From contig NZ_JABGNA010000001.1 in assembly GCF_013149275.1 (NCBI RefSeq), positions 930,001 to 994,000 on the forward strand: 64,000 bases of DNA. Direction: 5' to 3'. The notes beneath the pieces were generated by a model that saw only the letters and a list, made by a program, of their open reading frames with translations, made no database searches and was not told where the DNA came from. Below, piece by piece: positions 61,801 through 64,000 of the stretch; the first letter of the stretch is position 1; each line of letters opens with the position of its first letter. Made by a program: the position numbers and the translations under genes. The stretch comes from Mucilaginibacter sp. SG564 (lineage in GTDB: Bacteria; Bacteroidota; Bacteroidia; Sphingobacteriales; Sphingobacteriaceae).

Positions 61801-64000
61801 TTTTGGCTTTGCGTAACCGGCAAATACCGCCATCACTATTTTATCAGCATATCAACCCGAACATTGATATTTCCAATAGTCCATTTTATGTGAACGAGCA
61901 ATTAAACCCATGGGAAACAGATGATATCAGGCGTGCCGGTGTGAGTTCATTTGGTGTGGGTGGTACCAATGTACATGTGGTATTGGAGGAATTTGAAGAG
62001 AAAACAACTCCTCCGGGAATTGATAAGCCGTGGAAATTGATCTGCTGGTCGGCAAAAACAGAAAGTAGTTTAAATCAGTATGCTCAAAACCTTGGCAACT
62101 ATATTTCAAAGTACCCCACAGTCAATCTGAATGATATTGCCTACACCCTGCACTCCACCAGGGCGGAATTTAATGTTCGCAGGTTTGTATTAGCGACCAA
62201 TAATGGAGAATTGATATCTAAATTAAACACACCTGGAGAACCGTCCGCTTCAAAAAACTTAAAAACAGACATTAGCGGTATAGTTTTCATGTTTCCAGGT
62301 CAAGGCTCGCAGTATGCCAAAATGGGCGCCGATCTGTATCAAACCGAGCCCGTTTTTGCCAATGCAGTGAATGAATGTATAGCCCTTTTGCAAGGAACTA
62401 TACATGAGGAATTACTGCAAATATTATATCCAGAAACAGAGGATGAACAATCACACGAAAAAATAAAACAAACCATAAACGCACAACCCGCCATATTTAT
62501 CCTGGAATATGCCATGGCCAAATTATGGATGAGCTGGGGTATACAGCCTGAGGTTTTAATTGGCCATAGCATTGGCGAATTTGTAGCGGCCCATTTAGCA
62601 GGCGTATTTACGTTAAAAGATGCGTTGTTTTTAGTACCCGAAAGAGCAAGGCTGATCAATAGCGTACCAACTGGCAGCATGCTATCAGTGCGCTTAACGG
62701 CAGATCAGCTTATAGCGTTATTACCAAATGGCTTATCTATAGCAGCTATCAATAGCCGTAAATTGTGTGTAGTAGCCGGACCGGATGATCTTATTAATAA
62801 ATTCGCTGCTGATCTATCCGAAAAAAGCATACCCAGCCGCTTACTGGTAACCAGTCACGCTTTTCATTCATCCATGATGGATGAGGTTATTGCCCCGTTT
62901 GAGGCGGCAGTAAGATCCATAAAATTAAATGCACCGGTAAAACCATTAATATCAACCGTAACCGGTAACTGGATGAGCGAAGCAGAAGCCACCGACCCGG
63001 CCTATTGGGCGCAACATCTGCGCAGAACTGTTCGTTTTGCCGATGGCTTGGATACTTTACTGCAGGATGAAAACAGGCTTTTCCTGGAGGTTGGCCCCGG
63101 AAATATATTAGCTACCTTAACACGCCAGCATGAAGCAGGCAGGAAAGCAACGGTTATATCAGGATTTGAGAAAACCGAAACCAATGATGAATGTTATTCT
63201 GTTCTTAAAGCACAGGGACAACTTTGGTTAAGCGGATTAGAACTTAATTGGGATGTTGTTTATCAAGGCCAGAACAGGAAAAGGATCGATCTCCCTACTT
63301 ATGCATTTGATCATAAACGATACTGGCTCGAACCTGCAGCTATTACTCATAAAATTGAAACAATAGCTGATGCTTTTGTTCAACAAACAGAAAACCCGAT
63401 CACGCAAACCATACCAATGAGAAAAGATATTTTAATTACTAAACTGAAAGAAATATTTGAAGATGCTGCCGGCATTGAAATAGAAGCGGCTAATACAGGG
63501 CTGAGTTTTATGGAAATAGGGTTCGATTCTCTTTCGCTCACACAAATAGCTACTAATCTTAAAAAAACATTCAATGTGCCGATTACTTTTAGGAAATTAT
63601 TTGAAGAGTATAACAGCTTAAACCTGCTGGCATCTTATCTGGATGCCAATCTCCCTGCCGATGTTTTGAAGCCGGAAGCAGTTGCACCGGCACCGGTAGT
63701 AGCACAGCAACAGGCATTTATACCACCAACTATAAACACCAGTGCAGGAAATAACGATCTGATCATTGGGTTAATATCGCAACAATTGCAGTTGCTTACC
63801 AACCAGCTTGCGCTTTTACAAAACGGCAATGGTATTCAACAAGGCACTACTATCCAAAATAATAGTATCCCCGCTCCTGTTATAGCACCTGCAAAGCCTT
63901 CAATAACATACGAACTCAGTCCCGAAGAACAAGTAGAATTAAAAAAACCATTTGGCGCGACGGCTCGTATCGAAAAGCAAACACTGGAACTCAACAACAA
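58875..64000 (+). CDS. Hybrid NRPS-PKS megasynthase (A-PCP-KS-AT-ACP...), 3' partial
   Basis: Open from the ATG at 58875 to the window edge (1708 codons seen). Domains: adenylation (about 15-520, LYTSGSTGKPKG at 157-168); PCP with Ser558 in LGGNSLLAL; ketosynthase (about 616-1035) with Cys787 (AACSTSLL), His923 (EAHGTATPLGD) and His962 (SNMGHL), all intact; acyltransferase (about 1139-1420) with Ser1232 in GHSIGEF and HAFH at 1328, the malonyl-type motif; ACP with Ser1552 in GFDSLSL. The A-domain code reads D-V-Q-F-M-A-Q-V-V-K, closest to proline codes I know. There is no KR, DH or ER before the ACP. After a coiled linker, ELKKPFGATARIEK resembles the lead-in to an aminotransferase domain, which would lie past the edge. 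Product unknown. Confidence 0.9.
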   Translation, partial: MNNNNGITSSKDTDHTLLLQGLFERQLNKTPDAVAVVYNGESITYARLDQLSNNLAAAIISTSPNSVIIGVNTYRCIETIISVLAILKAGKAYLPLDTGYPKDRLEQIIADSGIDTCITPKAQEYFFEELPLNILLNDHVYPEVNPLPSTTDRGAYVLYTSGSTGKPKGVLMGHLALVNLLLWQKDHSTSASGSRTLQFAPLTFDVSFQEIFATLTTGGTLVLINDELRIDPVQLLQYIESQSINRIFLPFVVLQYLTEAAVSNDLFPTCLKEIMTAGEQLKITPQIGSFFKALPGCTLYNQYGPTETHVVTQLKLDGDPSLWPFLPNIGIPIDNTDIIILDELFHQVPEGETGELCVAGISLAEGYLNKPELTIERFVSWSETENKTTRIYHTGDLARYLPDGNIEYLGRKDTQVKIRGNRVELGEIEVLLNQLENIRQAVVIAGEDAAGQKRLLAYLVASDKSQNTDKVRQHLEKHLPDFMLPSAYIWLNELPKTTSGKVDRKALPQPNLQRPELSTSYKAPSTITEKNITTVWMNLLQLDKIGLDDNFFQLGGNSLLALKTVSELKQQYNYVIPITKLYQYPTIAGLEGLLNGTNETKQFSIRKKNKENNANRDVAVIGMAGRFPGANNIDEFWELLTEGRETTSFFSVDEIDKHIPTAIKNNPAYVKARGIIDGADKFDAEFFGFNPRSAELMDPQQRIFLEIAWEVLEKTGHLPKKYMGTVGVFAGCGYNTYYDNNVLTNPDIVEKIGHFQVRLLNEKDYIATRTAYQLNLQGPAVAVYAACSTSLLAVAQAVNSIRDGQCSVAIAGAASITSPVKSGHLYEEGAIMSNDGHCRPFDELATGTVFSDGAGVVLLKNLEDALQDGDTIYSVIKGVGVNNDGSVKSSFSGPSAQGQAGAIAMAIDDAGIEASSISYIEAHGTATPLGDPIEIEGLNLAFGEQDKKQYCAIGSVKSNMGHLTAASGVAGLIKTVLALRNRQIPPSLFYQHINPNIDISNSPFYVNEQLNPWETDDIRRAGVSSFGVGGTNVHVVLEEFEEKTTPPGIDKPWKLICWSAKTESSLNQYAQNLGNYISKYPTVNLNDIAYTLHSTRAEFNVRRFVLATNNGELISKLNTPGEPSASKNLKTDISGIVFMFPGQGSQYAKMGADLYQTEPVFANAVNECIALLQGTIHEELLQILYPETEDEQSHEKIKQTINAQPAIFILEYAMAKLWMSWGIQPEVLIGHSIGEFVAAHLAGVFTLKDALFLVPERARLINSVPTGSMLSVRLTADQLIALLPNGLSIAAINSRKLCVVAGPDDLINKFAADLSEKSIPSRLLVTSHAFHSSMMDEVIAPFEAAVRSIKLNAPVKPLISTVTGNWMSEAEATDPAYWAQHLRRTVRFADGLDTLLQDENRLFLEVGPGNILATLTRQHEAGRKATVISGFEKTETNDECYSVLKAQGQLWLSGLELNWDVVYQGQNRKRIDLPTYAFDHKRYWLEPAAITHKIETIADAFVQQTENPITQTIPMRKDILITKLKEIFEDAAGIEIEAANTGLSFMEIGFDSLSLTQIATNLKKTFNVPITFRKLFEEYNSLNLLASYLDANLPADVLKPEAVAPAPVVAQQQAFIPPTINTSAGNNDLIIGLISQQLQLLTNQLALLQNGNGIQQGTTIQNNSIPAPVIAPAKPSITYELSPEEQVELKKPFGATARIEKQTLELNN

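Noticed and set aside
58875..64000. Only short opposite-strand frames appear to exist over the last 5 kb.
   Set aside because: The plus strand has one uninterrupted frame with intact PCP, KS, AT and ACP sites in the same register; it only lacks a stop because it runs off the window.
1..64000. Transposase, integrase, phage, tRNA or rRNA genes.
   Set aside because: I looked for their motifs and folds along both strands and saw none that I can support.

Overview
The window looks like the chromosome of a soil- or plant-associated Bacteroidota of the Sphingobacteriaceae, most like Mucilaginibacter or Pedobacter. This is inferred from SusC/SusD pairs, an ECF sigma/FecR/SusC switch, many secreted glycoside hydrolases (GH), CRTAC1-type FG-GAP proteins, candidate promoters of the Bacteroidota TTG/TAnnTTTG type and weak Shine-Dalgarno sites. 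I see no rRNA, tRNA, CRISPR array, phage or IS element.

Layout. 1-8.7 kb holds separate housekeeping and accessory genes: the end of a YeeE/YedE sulfur-transport pair, a sugar O-acetyltransferase, a TlpA-like thioredoxin, a GH51 arabinofuranosidase, a phytoene-desaturase-like oxidoreductase, a beta-carbonic anhydrase with a peroxiredoxin-like protein, and an L,D-transpeptidase. The leader of the carbonic anhydrase/peroxiredoxin-like operon carries two tiny Cys-containing open frames (Met-Cys4-stop, and a 30-residue frame ending Cys-Ser-Cys), and its first gene encodes a protein with no cysteine and only the initiator methionine. I read this as a candidate sulfur-sparing operon controlled by cysteine-dependent leader translation.

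9-20 kb holds a SusC/SusD pair, a terminator, then a tight secreted set: a large FG-GAP/ASPIC protein, a vanadium-haloperoxidase-type PAP2 enzyme and a c-type haem FG-GAP protein. 20-39 kb is a glycan-use locus. A minus-strand operon (GH29, GH2, GH20, GH29-B, GH92) is divergent from ECF sigma, FecR, a SusC with an STN signalling domain, and a GH3. The enzyme set fits N-glycans, possibly plant N-glycans. This SusC has no SusD beside it and is a close paralogue of the 9 kb SusC. 39-42 kb holds ordinary genes (MgtC, a small unknown, a SMUG2-type glycosylase, a VOC protein).

42-59 kb is a Wzx/Wzy-type exopolysaccharide locus: a lone receiver, a pseudoreceiver-phosphoglycosyltransferase fusion, a half-length TolC-like protein, Wzc, a 45-residue membrane peptide, Wzy, an acetyltransferase, Wzx, four glycosyltransferases and an inverted acyltransferase-3 gene. 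It contains an A-PCP-TE NRPS-like enzyme whose specificity code reads as glycine. From 58.9 kb to the window end runs a hybrid NRPS-PKS (A-PCP-KS-AT-ACP, unfinished), so a biosynthetic cluster probably continues to the right.

Two copies of a REP-like inverted repeat lie between convergent genes, at 3.7 and 20.2 kb. All similarities were judged by eye; no search was run.
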